Positions 17,638 to 26,899 of a stretch of 64,000 bases of DNA are shown here, in pieces (the stretch's first letter is position 1; every line of letters starts with the position of its first letter). The notes under the pieces were generated by a model. It saw only the letters and a list, made by a program, of their open reading frames with translations. It did no database searches and was not told the DNA's origin. Source of the DNA: Pedobacter ginsengisoli (GTDB lineage: Bacteria; Bacteroidota; Bacteroidia; Sphingobacteriales; Sphingobacteriaceae); contig NZ_CP024091.1 in the NCBI RefSeq assembly GCF_002736205.1, positions 1,612,001-1,676,000 of the forward strand, read 5' to 3'. The position numbers and the translations under genes are program-made.

Positions 17638-18867
17638 ATGAAATTGCTGAAAATTCCATCAATAATACTGGCAGGAATGATGATTGTTTCCTGCCAATCG
17701 AACACAAAGAACCAGGAAAGTACAAAGGCTTATGAAAAAGGCACGTTTGGCTATGACTTAAACTTTCTTAAAGAAAACGATAGCATTGTTGTTTTAAAAA
17801 ATGATGATGGAAGCGCCCAGCTTGCCTTATCACCAAAATATCAGGCAAAAGTATTTACCTCAACTGCCGAAGGGCTTGACGGCAAAAGTTTTGGTTGGGT
17901 TAATTATAAAGCTTTTGGCAAACCTTTGGACCCGCACATGAATGCATATGGCGGTGAAGATCGTTTATGGCTAGGCCCGGAAGGTGGCAAATTCTCGTTG
18001 TATTTTAAGCCTGGCGACTCAATGATATTTAAAAACTGGCGCACTCCTGCGGGGATTGACAGTGAAAGCTGGATTCTTGTAAAGTCTGATACTAAGAAAG
18101 CATCCCTAAACAAAGAAATGGAACTGCAAAACTATGCCGGTACCAATTTGAAAATAAAGCTTGACAGAGATGTAGAGATTCTGGAAAAAGATAACATTGA
18201 AAAGGCTTTAAACATTACTTTGGATGCTAAGGTTGGTTCTGTTGCTTTTAAAACTATAAATACCATCACTAATAATGGTACCAATGAGTGGACAGAAAAA
18301 ACAGGTGCACCATGTATATGGAGTTTAGATATGTTTAGCCCATCGCCTAAAACCGTTATTGTTATTCCTTATATTGAAAATGCACCGGGCAAAGTGGCTA
18401 CTACAAATTATTTTGGTGAGATTGCTAAAGATCGTATTAGCTATAAAAATGGAATTTTGCTGTTTAAGGCAGATGGTAAGTCGCGTGGTAAACTTGGAAT
18501 TCCTCCTGTAAGGGTTAAAAATGTTGCCGGTAGCTATGCAGCAGACCAGAATCTGCTTACCATCACAATGTTTGATGTTGATAATAAAGCCAAGTATTTA
18601 AATCAGGAATGGACACCTGATAAGGATCCATTTAGCGGCGATGGTATGAATGCTTATAATGACGGTCCTTTAGAAGATGGTTCGCAAATGGGGCCATTCT
18701 ATGAGTTAGAAAGTGTATCGCCACCTACATTCTTAAAACCTGGAGAAAAGCATACGCACATGCACAGTGTATTTCATTTTATTGGAGAAAAGGCTGCTTT
18801 AAATGAGATTGCTAAAAAGGTGTTGGGGATCTCTTTAGATGAAATAGAAGGCACATTTAAATTATAA
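17638..18867 (+). CDS. Exported lipoprotein, DUF6786-like
   Basis: A 409-residue lipoprotein: signal peptide with lipobox MIVSC (Cys19) and a Ser/Asn/Gln-rich linker. The body is beta-rich and contains GGEDRLWLGPEGGKFSLYF and a late SPPTFLKPGEKHTHMHSVFHF segment with four His close together, possibly a metal or sugar site. I recall this pattern as DUF6786, with a galactose-mutarotase-like fold, but am not certain. Gap of 27 bases to the GH172 gene. A role in binding, epimerising or hydrolysing the operon's sugar is inference. Confidence 0.7.
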   Translation: MKLLKIPSIILAGMMIVSCQSNTKNQESTKAYEKGTFGYDLNFLKENDSIVVLKNDDGSAQLALSPKYQAKVFTSTAEGLDGKSFGWVNYKAFGKPLDPHMNAYGGEDRLWLGPEGGKFSLYFKPGDSMIFKNWRTPAGIDSESWILVKSDTKKASLNKEMELQNYAGTNLKIKLDRDVEILEKDNIEKALNITLDAKVGSVAFKTINTITNNGTNEWTEKTGAPCIWSLDMFSPSPKTVIVIPYIENAPGKVATTNYFGEIAKDRISYKNGILLFKADGKSRGKLGIPPVRVKNVAGSYAADQNLLTITMFDVDNKAKYLNQEWTPDKDPFSGDGMNAYNDGPLEDGSQMGPFYELESVSPPTFLKPGEKHTHMHSVFHFIGEKAALNEIAKKVLGISLDEIEGTFKL

Positions 18868-18878
18868 TACTGAATATT

Positions 18879-20189
18879 ATGTTTAGAACAGAAAATGGCA
18901 AGAGCTATCTTATGCCTTTTATATTCATATGCAGCTTGTTTTTATTGTGGGGTTTTGCACATGGACTGCTGGATGTGCTTGATAAGCATTTCCAGAATAT
19001 TTTACATGTATCAAAAGCGGAATCGGGCTTTATACAATTTTCTTTGTACATCGGATACCTGGTAATGGCTGTGCCGGCAGGACTATTCATGAAACGGTTT
19101 GGTTATCAGAAAGGAATCATTTTAGGTCTGGTATTGTTTGCCATTGGTGCATTTCTGTTTTATCCAGCTGCAAAACTACAGGCATTTATTCCGTTTCTAC
19201 TTGCTTTGTTTGTACTGGCATGTGGACTGGCTTGTCTGGAAACTGCCGCTAACCCTTATTCAACTATTTTAGGGCCAAAAGAATATGCCGCCAGAAGGAT
19301 CAATATATCTCAATCTTTTAATGGATTGGGATGGATTTTAGGGCCATTAATGGGAGGACTGTTCATTTTTGGTACTGAACATACCCCTGGGGTAGATAAG
19401 TTTGATTCGCTTGTAAGGCCATATATGTTGGTAGGCGGAATTGTTGTGGTAGTTGCATTGGTTTTTATGCTGATCAAACTTCCTGAGGTTAAAGAAGCCA
19501 GTGAGACCGAGACTGCAGAAGACCCACCTATGCGCAATTTATTAAAACATCCGGCTTTTGTGTTGGCTGTAATTGCCCAATTTCTTTATGTAGCTGCTCA
19601 GACCGGAGTTAATTCATTCTTTATTAACTATGTAACCGAGACAATACCTAACGTAACAGGGCCGGTTCAAAATATAATGCAGCATTTAGGTTGGTTTGGC
19701 GAAGTATTTACACCTAAAAATCCTGAACAGGCCGCTTCTTTAATTCTTGCAATAGGAGGAATGGGGCTTTTCTGGATTGGTCGCTTATCAGGTTCATACA
19801 TGATGAAATACCTGTCGCCACAAAAACTTCTTGGAATATATGCTGTGGTAAATACAGTGTTGGTATTTATAGTGTTGTTAGAAATAGGATGGTTCTCGGT
19901 AGTGGCACTGTTTCTTACTTACTTTTTTATGTCGATAATGTTTCCAACAATCTTTGCCTTAGGTGTATATGATTTGGGACCACTTACAAAAAAGGGAGCA
20001 TCATTTTTAGTAATGGCTGTTGCAGGTGGTGCATTTTGTCCACCGGTTATGGGACTTATTGGCGACAATTTCGGCATGTCTATAGCCTTTGTAATACCAA
20101 TGGTATGTTTCGCATTTATTGCATGGTACGCCATCAAAGGGATAGGGAAAAAAATAGAAGCAAAGAACATTGCTCTGCAACATCATTAA
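18879..20189 (+). CDS. FucP-type sugar:H+ symporter (MFS)
   Basis: A 436-residue permease of the fucose/glucose/galactose symporter family: LLWGFAHGLLDVLDKHFQ in helix 1, QFSLYIGYLVMAVPAG in helix 2 and LACLETAANPYSTILGP in helix 4 are family marks, the last being the NPY motif. Twelve helices are expected. E. coli FucP takes L-fucose and also D-arabinose, which share ring configuration. Here the importer sits between secreted hydrolases and cytosolic pentonate enzymes, so a pentose such as D-arabinose is a reasonable substrate (inference). Confidence 0.9.
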   Translation: MFRTENGKSYLMPFIFICSLFLLWGFAHGLLDVLDKHFQNILHVSKAESGFIQFSLYIGYLVMAVPAGLFMKRFGYQKGIILGLVLFAIGAFLFYPAAKLQAFIPFLLALFVLACGLACLETAANPYSTILGPKEYAARRINISQSFNGLGWILGPLMGGLFIFGTEHTPGVDKFDSLVRPYMLVGGIVVVVALVFMLIKLPEVKEASETETAEDPPMRNLLKHPAFVLAVIAQFLYVAAQTGVNSFFINYVTETIPNVTGPVQNIMQHLGWFGEVFTPKNPEQAASLILAIGGMGLFWIGRLSGSYMMKYLSPQKLLGIYAVVNTVLVFIVLLEIGWFSVVALFLTYFFMSIMFPTIFALGVYDLGPLTKKGASFLVMAVAGGAFCPPVMGLIGDNFGMSIAFVIPMVCFAFIAWYAIKGIGKKIEAKNIALQHH

Positions 20190-20211
20190 CAGAGATTAAA
20201 ATTATAGGCTG

Positions 20212-22839
20212 ATGAAAAATAATGATAACAGACGGTCATTTATCAAGAAAGTAGCTATTGGAGGAATAGGGCTTACTGCTATGCCTTCAGTGTTGATGGC
20301 TGAAGCCAAGCAGAAGGATATTGAAGCATTGCAAGCATCGGCAAAACCCGACGCAAAGAGTGGCAAAAGAGGTTATAATAGCAGCTATAAAGAAGAACAC
20401 CTGAGAAGGGTTGCCTTTCCGATAGGTGGTTTGGGTGCCGGTATGTTCTGTTTAGAAGGTAGCGGAGCCATATCTCATATGTCAATACGGAACAGGCCTG
20501 AGATTTTTCATGAACCCAATATGTTTGCTGCCATTGCAATAAAGGGGGAGAAAGTTGTAGCCAGAGTGCTGGAAGGACCGGTTGAGGAATGGAAGATGTT
20601 TGGTCAGCGCGGTACAGGGAATGGAGCTAGTGGCGCTAATTATGGATTGCCAAGATTTAATAGTACTGTATTTTCTGATCGGTTTCCATTTGCAACAATA
20701 GACCTTGAAGAAAAGGATATTCCTTTAAAGGCACAAATTATAGGTTGGAGTCCTTTTATCCCAACTGATGAAGACAATTCTGGTTTACCCGCTGGTGCTT
20801 TAGAATATAAATTCACTAATACAAGTAATGAAGTCATTGAGGCAGTATTTTCTTATAACTCCAGAAATTTTGTGTTGCAAGGCGGACAAAAAGGAGCGAT
20901 TAAAAAAATGTCTAATGGCTTTGTACTCTCGCAAGAAGGAACAGAAGAGAAACCACATTTGAAAACTGATTTCGCCATTTTTACGAATGAACCTGCAACT
21001 GTAGATTATTGTTGGTTTAGAGGTGGATGGTTTGATCCGCTAACGATGGTTTGGAACACTATTAAAGAGGGGAAAGTTAAAAGCCAGGAGCCAGACTCAG
21101 ATGCACCCGGTGCTTCATTATTTGTTCCGTTTAAACTCAATGCAGGAGAACAAAAAACAATCAGGCTCATGCTGGCCTGGTATGTGCCAGATTCGGATCT
21201 TCGTATTGGAGATATGGTTATTGATCCAAAAAAGACTAATTCGGCAGAATGTTGCATAGCCCCATCGGCGATTGGGCTTGAAGAGAAGTCAAATTACAAT
21301 GCTCCAAACTATAGACCATGGTATAGCAGTAAATTTAAAAGTATTGAAGAGGTAGCCGATTACTGGAAAGATAAATATGGCGAACTACAAAATAAGTCAG
21401 CCATATTCCGTGAAGCCTTCTATTCAAGCACTTTGCCTCCAGAAGTAATTGAAGCGGTTGCTGCTAATCTTACCATCCTTAAATCTCCAACTGTATTAAG
21501 ACAATTTGATGGTCGGCTATGGAGTTGGGAGGGGTGTGGAGATGATGGAGGCTGTTGTCATGGGAGTTGCACCCACGTATGGAATTATGCACAGGCAATT
21601 CCTCATCTTTTTCCGTCTCTTGAAAGGAGTTTGAGAGCTACAGAATTTTGTGAAAATCAGAACTTTGACGGGCATCAGCAATTTAGAGCAAATATGCCTA
21701 TAAGTTCTGCGAAACATGATTTTCACGCTGCTGCTGATGGTCAGCTTGGAGGAATTATGAAAGTATACAGGGAATGGAGGATTAGTGGTGATACTGCATG
21801 GTTGAAAAAAATGTATCCAATGGTAAAGACAAGCATGGATTATGCAATCACCACCTGGGATCCTGGAAATAAAGGTATTATTGAAGAACCACACCATAAT
21901 ACTTATGATATTGAGTTTTGGGGACCTGACGGGATGTGCACAAGTTTTTACCTGGGAGCCCTGACAGCATTTATTAAAATGGGGCAGTTTCTTAAAAAAG
22001 ACATTTCAAAATATAAAGCACTTTACACTGCCGGTAGAAAGTTCATGGAAACGGAGTTGTATAACGGAGAATATTTTAATCAGAAAATACAATGGACCGG
22101 CTTAAAAGCACCCAATCCGGTAAACGAAAAATCTTTTGCCACTCAGTATACTGCCGAAGCACTTGAGATCTTAAAAATTGAAGGTCCAAAATACCAATAC
22201 GGAACAGGTTGCTTGTCTGACGGTATTCTTGGTGGATGGATTTCCAGAATGTGTGGACTTGAGGAGCCATTGGATATTGAAAAGACTAAAAGTCATTTAT
22301 TATCTGTTCACAAATACAATCTGAAATCAGATTTGAGTGACCACGTAAATCCTCAGCGCCCATCATATGCGGCAGGATACGAAGGTGGATTACTACTCTG
22401 TTCATGGCCTAAAGGGGGAATGCTTTCTTTGCCTTTTGTTTACAGCAATGAAGTATGGACCGGAATTGAATATCAGGTTGCCTCTCATTTGATGCTTATG
22501 GGGCAGGTAAATGAAGGATTAGATATTGTAAAGGCTTGCCGTGACCGCTATGATGGACGAGTTCGTAACCCTTTTAATGAATATGAATGTGGACACTGGT
22601 ATGCAAGAGCAATGTCAAGTTATGGTTTGATACAGGGGCTTACTGGTGTGAGGTACGATGCAGTAGATAAAACTTTATACATGGATTCTAAAGTTGGAGA
22701 TTTTACCAGTTTCCTTTCAACAGCTACAGGATTTGGTACAGTAACTTTTAAGAATAATAAAATTTCTTTAAATGTTGCTTATGGTAATATACCAATAAAA
22801 AAGGCGGTAATAGCTGGTAAAGAAACGCGCTTATCCTGA
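20212..22839 (+). CDS. GH116 family glycosidase with Tat signal
   Basis: An 875-residue GBA2-like glycoside hydrolase. A twin-arginine signal (DNRRSFIKKVAIGG) followed by a hydrophobic stretch to about residue 30 shows Tat export, unlike the Sec signal of the GH172. The N-terminal beta-sandwich begins RRVAFPIGGLGAGMFCLEG; the (alpha/alpha)6 catalytic domain contains CHGSCTHVWNYAQAIPHLFP, HHNTYDIEFWG and TGCLSDGILGGW. GH116 members are beta-glucosidases, beta-xylosidases or glucosylceramidases. I could not assign the two catalytic acids with confidence by eye. A beta-xylosidase role would fit the pentonate pathway. Confidence 0.9.
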   Translation: MKNNDNRRSFIKKVAIGGIGLTAMPSVLMAEAKQKDIEALQASAKPDAKSGKRGYNSSYKEEHLRRVAFPIGGLGAGMFCLEGSGAISHMSIRNRPEIFHEPNMFAAIAIKGEKVVARVLEGPVEEWKMFGQRGTGNGASGANYGLPRFNSTVFSDRFPFATIDLEEKDIPLKAQIIGWSPFIPTDEDNSGLPAGALEYKFTNTSNEVIEAVFSYNSRNFVLQGGQKGAIKKMSNGFVLSQEGTEEKPHLKTDFAIFTNEPATVDYCWFRGGWFDPLTMVWNTIKEGKVKSQEPDSDAPGASLFVPFKLNAGEQKTIRLMLAWYVPDSDLRIGDMVIDPKKTNSAECCIAPSAIGLEEKSNYNAPNYRPWYSSKFKSIEEVADYWKDKYGELQNKSAIFREAFYSSTLPPEVIEAVAANLTILKSPTVLRQFDGRLWSWEGCGDDGGCCHGSCTHVWNYAQAIPHLFPSLERSLRATEFCENQNFDGHQQFRANMPISSAKHDFHAAADGQLGGIMKVYREWRISGDTAWLKKMYPMVKTSMDYAITTWDPGNKGIIEEPHHNTYDIEFWGPDGMCTSFYLGALTAFIKMGQFLKKDISKYKALYTAGRKFMETELYNGEYFNQKIQWTGLKAPNPVNEKSFATQYTAEALEILKIEGPKYQYGTGCLSDGILGGWISRMCGLEEPLDIEKTKSHLLSVHKYNLKSDLSDHVNPQRPSYAAGYEGGLLLCSWPKGGMLSLPFVYSNEVWTGIEYQVASHLMLMGQVNEGLDIVKACRDRYDGRVRNPFNEYECGHWYARAMSSYGLIQGLTGVRYDAVDKTLYMDSKVGDFTSFLSTATGFGTVTFKNNKISLNVAYGNIPIKKAVIAGKETRLS

Positions 22840-22863
22840 TATGACTATATTAAAATTAGAACT

Positions 22864-23934
22864 ATGAAATTATATCTTATTGGTGGTTTTTTGGGCAGTG
22901 GCAAAACAACTGCTATCCTGAATGCATGTGCCGAATTGACAAGGCACAAGGTTAATGTCTGTGTAATTACCAATGATCAGGGGGTACAATTAGTGGATAC
23001 AAAGTTTATTAAATATGCCAATATTCCGGTTATGGAAGTTACAGATGGTTGCTTTTGTTGTAATTATAATAAGCTTGATGATATTATTGAAATTCTAAGG
23101 CAAAAAGACAATACTGAAGTGATATTTGCTGAATCTGTAGGCTCCTGTACAGATATGATAGCAACTGTAGTGAAGCCTTTACAAGAATTCCGTACGGATA
23201 TAGAAACTATAATTTCTGTTTTTGTTGATGCAAATGTATTACCAAATATCCTCCAGGGAACGGCCTTATTTGTAGATAGTGTAAACTACATTTATAAGAA
23301 GCAAATTCAGGAAGCGGATATACTGGTAATAAATAAGATTGATACATTAAGCAATACAGAACTTGAAAAAATGAAGGTATTGGTTGCCTCTAAATATCCT
23401 GAGAAGACAGTTTTATTTCAAAATTCCCTGGATGAGGTTAGCATAAATGAGTGGTTGACTATACTGATGTGTACTAAAATAACTTCTAGAGAGTCTTTAG
23501 ACTTAGACTATCAAGTGTATGGAGCCGGAGAGGCGGAATTAGCCTGGCTTGATTTAGAAATTAAACTATTTTCAGCTAATAATAATGCATTTGGTGAAGC
23601 AACAGCATTAGTCAGGGCAATTCATTCAGCGATAATGGATGATGAATTAAGTATCGGTCATTTGAAGTTTTTTATTGACGATGGTATGCAACAAGAGAAA
23701 ATAAGTTTTACAGCAGGGAGTCAGTCTGCACTAAGTATAGATAGAAAAGACGTTTCAGCAAAAGTTGATATTCTTATTAATGCAAGAGTACAAGTAGCGC
23801 CAGAACGTCTCGAATTGATTGTGTTAAATACAATTAGGGAAATGGAAAAAAGGAATGAATATAAGGTAGTTCAAAAGGGAATTTCATCCTTTAGACCCGG
23901 ATACCCAAATCCCATTCACAGAGTGCTTACCTAA
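22864..23934 (+). CDS. CobW/G3E-family GTPase, candidate metallochaperone
   Basis: A 356-residue G3E GTPase: Walker A GGFLGSGKTT (7-16), the metal-binding CxCC motif GCFCC with Cys63, 65 and 66, and NKID for guanine recognition. The C-terminal ~150 residues are more divergent than classic CobW. These proteins load metal into a partner using GTP. The position inside a sugar operon, 13 bases before an FKBP-like protein with a Cys tail and just before a UxaA-family (usually iron-dependent) dehydratase, suggests that it services one of the operon's metalloenzymes; this is inference. Confidence 0.88.
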   Translation: MKLYLIGGFLGSGKTTAILNACAELTRHKVNVCVITNDQGVQLVDTKFIKYANIPVMEVTDGCFCCNYNKLDDIIEILRQKDNTEVIFAESVGSCTDMIATVVKPLQEFRTDIETIISVFVDANVLPNILQGTALFVDSVNYIYKKQIQEADILVINKIDTLSNTELEKMKVLVASKYPEKTVLFQNSLDEVSINEWLTILMCTKITSRESLDLDYQVYGAGEAELAWLDLEIKLFSANNNAFGEATALVRAIHSAIMDDELSIGHLKFFIDDGMQQEKISFTAGSQSALSIDRKDVSAKVDILINARVQVAPERLELIVLNTIREMEKRNEYKVVQKGISSFRPGYPNPIHRVLT

Positions 23935-23947
23935 TTAAAGCGAACTT

Positions 23948-24283
23948 ATGACCGTTGAGGAGAAAACAGTAGTATCGATAAGATACAAAATGGAAAATAG
24001 TAAAGGAGAGGTACTTGAAGACATCTTTGAGGGCTTGCCTATTAGCTATTTACATGGAAAAGGGTCAATACTTCCTTCACTTGAGCAGGAGCTGACTGGC
24101 CTAAATGAAGGAGACGAAAAGAAGATTTTTTTATCAAAGGAAAACGGCTTTCAGGATTTAGATGATGATTTCCATATTCTGGTTGTAATTGACAAGGTTC
24201 GATATGCTAGTGATGAGGAACTGAAAAATGGAATAAACCCACCGCTACCGGATGACTATTGTGGTCCCGATGGATGCTGTTAG
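23948..24283 (+). CDS. FKBP/SlyD-like protein with C-terminal Cys tail
   Basis: A 111-residue cytosolic protein with the SlyD-like FKBP pattern: VVSIRYKMENSKGEVLED, then PISYLHGKGSILPSLEQEL and GLNEGDEKKIFLS. The insert-in-flap domain appears short. The end is CGPDGCC (Cys105, 110, 111), a probable metal-binding tail like that of SlyD, which delivers nickel. Peptidyl-prolyl isomerase activity is possible. Directly between the G3E GTPase and the UxaA-family gene; likely partner of the GTPase in metal delivery or folding. Confidence 0.78.
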   Translation: MTVEEKTVVSIRYKMENSKGEVLEDIFEGLPISYLHGKGSILPSLEQELTGLNEGDEKKIFLSKENGFQDLDDDFHILVVIDKVRYASDEELKNGINPPLPDDYCGPDGCC

Positions 24284-24325
24284 AAAGGATTTGAAACGAA
24301 TACTAGAAAAAGAAATACTTTATTA

Positions 24326-25984
24326 ATGAAGTCAAAAACACTTAAAATAAATAGTACTGATAATATAGAAGTAGCATTATCAGATCTTAAGGTAGGCAAC
24401 TCAATAAACAGTGGTACTGAGGTTTATGATTTAATTACCGATGTGCAGGCAAAACATAAGTTTGCTACAACAGACTTACAACCGGGTGATGATGTGATTA
24501 TGTACGGGGTACTTGTAGGCAAGGCGACAAAGGCCATTAAACGAGGTGAAGTAATTACTACAGGTAACATTAGTCATGCGGCTAATAATTACAAACTTAA
24601 AGAAAGAAAAATAAGCTGGGATGTACCATCAGTATCTGCATGGGAAGACAGGACCTTTATGGGATATCATAGAGATAATGGTACTGTAGGCGTGGCAAAT
24701 TACTGGTTAATTATCCCTCTTGTATTTTGTGAAAATAAAAATGTACAGGTTATTCAGGATGCCTTTATGAAAGGATTGGGCTATAATGATAGCGATTCAT
24801 CATATTATAATCAGGTACAGCAATTGGTTAAAATGCACAGAGCAGGAATTGCAAGAGAGGATATATTAAATATTGATTTAAATGCTTTAGAAACTGATGT
24901 AAAGGCAGAGGATAGGGTTTTTCCAAATGTTGATGGAGTTAAATTTTTAACTCATTCACTAGGCTGTGGTGGCACAAAAGATGACGCAATTAACCTTTGT
25001 GGCTTACTTGCCGGTTATATAACGCATCCTAATGTTGCTGGAGCTACTGTATTAAGTTTAGGTTGCCAGAATGCACAGATATCGCTGTTGAAGGAGCAGA
25101 TTGCTAAACGAGACGTTCAGTTCAGCAAGCCTTTATACTGTTTTGAGCAGCAACAGGTAGGAACAGAAGCTGATTTAATGAAGTTGGCCATAAAGCAAAC
25201 ATTTGCTGGTCTTATGAAAGCCAATGAAATTATACGCAAACCTGCTCCTTTAAGTAAACTTTGCATAGGGTTGGAGTGTGGCGGTTCAGATGGTTTTTCT
25301 GGAATTTCTGCTAATCCGGCTTTAGGGTATACCTCAGATTTATTGGTTGCCTTAGGTTCATCAGTAATCCTTTCTGAATTTCCGGAGCTTTGCGGGGTTG
25401 AACAGGAACTAAGCGATCGTTGTATAGATGAGAATGTAGCCCAAAAGTTTATGGCCTTAATGACTGCTTATCATGAAAGGGCTAAAGCAGTAGGTTCGGG
25501 TTTTGACTCAAATCCCTCTGCAGGTAATATTCGTGATGGCTTAATTACAGATGCAATTAAATCTGCAGGCGCAGCCAAAAAAGCGGGTACCTCACCAGTA
25601 ATTGATGTTCTTGACTATCCTGAACAGGTTTCCAAACCGGGCTTGACGTTGCTATGCACTCCTGGTAGTGATATAGAATCGACAACAGCCGAGGTTGGAG
25701 CAGGAGCTACGTTGGTGTTTTTCACTACGGGTCTGGGCACTCCGACAGGTAATCCAATTGCTCCGGTGGTAAAAATATCGACAAATACCACACTATACAA
25801 AAAGATGAACGATATAATTGATATAGACGCAGGTACTATAATAACCGCTGAAGAAACGATTAAACAGGTAGGAGAACGTATACTCGATTACATTATTGAG
25901 ATAGCAAGCGGCAAGGTTAAAGCAAAGGCTGAAACACTTGGACACAACGATTTTATTCCCTGGAAAAGGGGGATATCCTTATAA
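24326..25984 (+). CDS. UxaA-family sugar-acid dehydratase
   Basis: A 552-residue two-part protein: N-terminal SAF domain (about 1-100; LQPGDDVIMYGVLVGKATKAI cut after VLVGKATKAI) and the large UxaA/GarD catalytic domain with HSLGCGGTKDDA, LSLGCQNAQI and LECGGSDGFSGI, whose Cys and His/Asp residues bind iron in relatives. Known members dehydrate altronate or galactarate. No uxaB, uxaC, kdgK or eda is present; instead a pentonate-type FAH dehydratase and a semialdehyde dehydrogenase follow. I therefore infer a C5 substrate such as D-arabinonate or D-xylonate, forming 2-keto-3-deoxypentonate. The family is certain, the substrate is not. Confidence 0.88.
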   Translation: MKSKTLKINSTDNIEVALSDLKVGNSINSGTEVYDLITDVQAKHKFATTDLQPGDDVIMYGVLVGKATKAIKRGEVITTGNISHAANNYKLKERKISWDVPSVSAWEDRTFMGYHRDNGTVGVANYWLIIPLVFCENKNVQVIQDAFMKGLGYNDSDSSYYNQVQQLVKMHRAGIAREDILNIDLNALETDVKAEDRVFPNVDGVKFLTHSLGCGGTKDDAINLCGLLAGYITHPNVAGATVLSLGCQNAQISLLKEQIAKRDVQFSKPLYCFEQQQVGTEADLMKLAIKQTFAGLMKANEIIRKPAPLSKLCIGLECGGSDGFSGISANPALGYTSDLLVALGSSVILSEFPELCGVEQELSDRCIDENVAQKFMALMTAYHERAKAVGSGFDSNPSAGNIRDGLITDAIKSAGAAKKAGTSPVIDVLDYPEQVSKPGLTLLCTPGSDIESTTAEVGAGATLVFFTTGLGTPTGNPIAPVVKISTNTTLYKKMNDIIDIDAGTIITAEETIKQVGERILDYIIEIASGKVKAKAETLGHNDFIPWKRGISL

Positions 25985-26024
25985 TAAGACAGACAATTTC
26001 AAATTAAAATGGATACTATAAATC

Positions 26025-26876
26025 ATGAAATTATATAAAACTAAACGAGGTGCTATTTTGCATAGCGATAAAGGATATTGCTTAATTGATGCTGATTGGG
26101 ATACATTAATTAATAACGACAATTTACATCAATATTTACTTGGTAAATTAAGCACCAATCCAGAGTCTTTACAGGAAGATGAAGCATTAACCATATTAGA
26201 AAACGTTATTGAAGCACCTATAGGACAACAGGAAGTGTGGGCCGCAGGAGTAACATATTTGCGTAGTCGTGACGCACGAAAAGAAGAATCTCAAGATTCT
26301 GGTGGAGCGAGCATGTATGATAAAGTTTATGATGCAGACCGGCCTGAACTATTCTTTAAATCATTGGCCCATCGTGTAGCAGCCCACAATCAGCATGTAA
26401 ATATTCGAAAAGATTCTACATGGAATGTACCGGAGCCCGAGCTAACATTGTTTATCAATTCATCAGGAAACATACAGGCCTATACCATTGGAAATGACAT
26501 GAGTTCCAGAAGTATTGAGGGAGAAAACACATTGTATTTGCCGCAGGCAAAGATCTATGAGAGGAGTGCTGCACTTGGACCATGTTTATATGTACCGGAA
26601 AAACCAATATCAGACAAAACAATGATAGAGATGGTAATAAAGAGAAATAGTAATGAAGTTTTTCGTGATTCAGTATCTATAAGCAGAATGAAACGTTCTC
26701 TTAATGAATTAGTGAGCTATTTGTATGCTGAATGCGACTTTAAAAAAGGCTGTTTTTTAATGACCGGTACTTGTATTGTGCCTCCTAATGATTTTACTTT
26801 GAATGAAAACGATGAGGTAAGTATAAGTATTGATAATATTGGAACATTAACAAACCACATAGCTATTCGTTTATAA
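26025..26876 (+). CDS. FAH-family 2-keto-3-deoxy-pentonate dehydratase
   Basis: A 283-residue fumarylacetoacetase-fold enzyme. The pattern EVWAAGVTYLRSRDARKEES, ELFFKSLAHRV, VPEPELTLFIN (metal-binding Glu) and NDMSSRSIEGEN is that of the 2-dehydro-3-deoxy-D-arabinonate dehydratases (KdaD/XylX type), which convert the keto-deoxy acid to 2-oxoglutarate semialdehyde with Mg2+. The next gene encodes the dehydrogenase for that semialdehyde, which makes the assignment firm. Because D-arabinonate and D-xylonate give the same keto-deoxy acid, this step does not separate the two sugars. Confidence 0.87.
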   Translation: MKLYKTKRGAILHSDKGYCLIDADWDTLINNDNLHQYLLGKLSTNPESLQEDEALTILENVIEAPIGQQEVWAAGVTYLRSRDARKEESQDSGGASMYDKVYDADRPELFFKSLAHRVAAHNQHVNIRKDSTWNVPEPELTLFINSSGNIQAYTIGNDMSSRSIEGENTLYLPQAKIYERSAALGPCLYVPEKPISDKTMIEMVIKRNSNEVFRDSVSISRMKRSLNELVSYLYAECDFKKGCFLMTGTCIVPPNDFTLNENDEVSISIDNIGTLTNHIAIRL

Positions 26877-26899
26877 AATAGTTTTAAACTTTACAAAAC

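Noticed and set aside
21517..21897. 126-residue minus-strand frame
   Set aside because: Antisense to the well-conserved GH116 catalytic domain; no recognisable motif.
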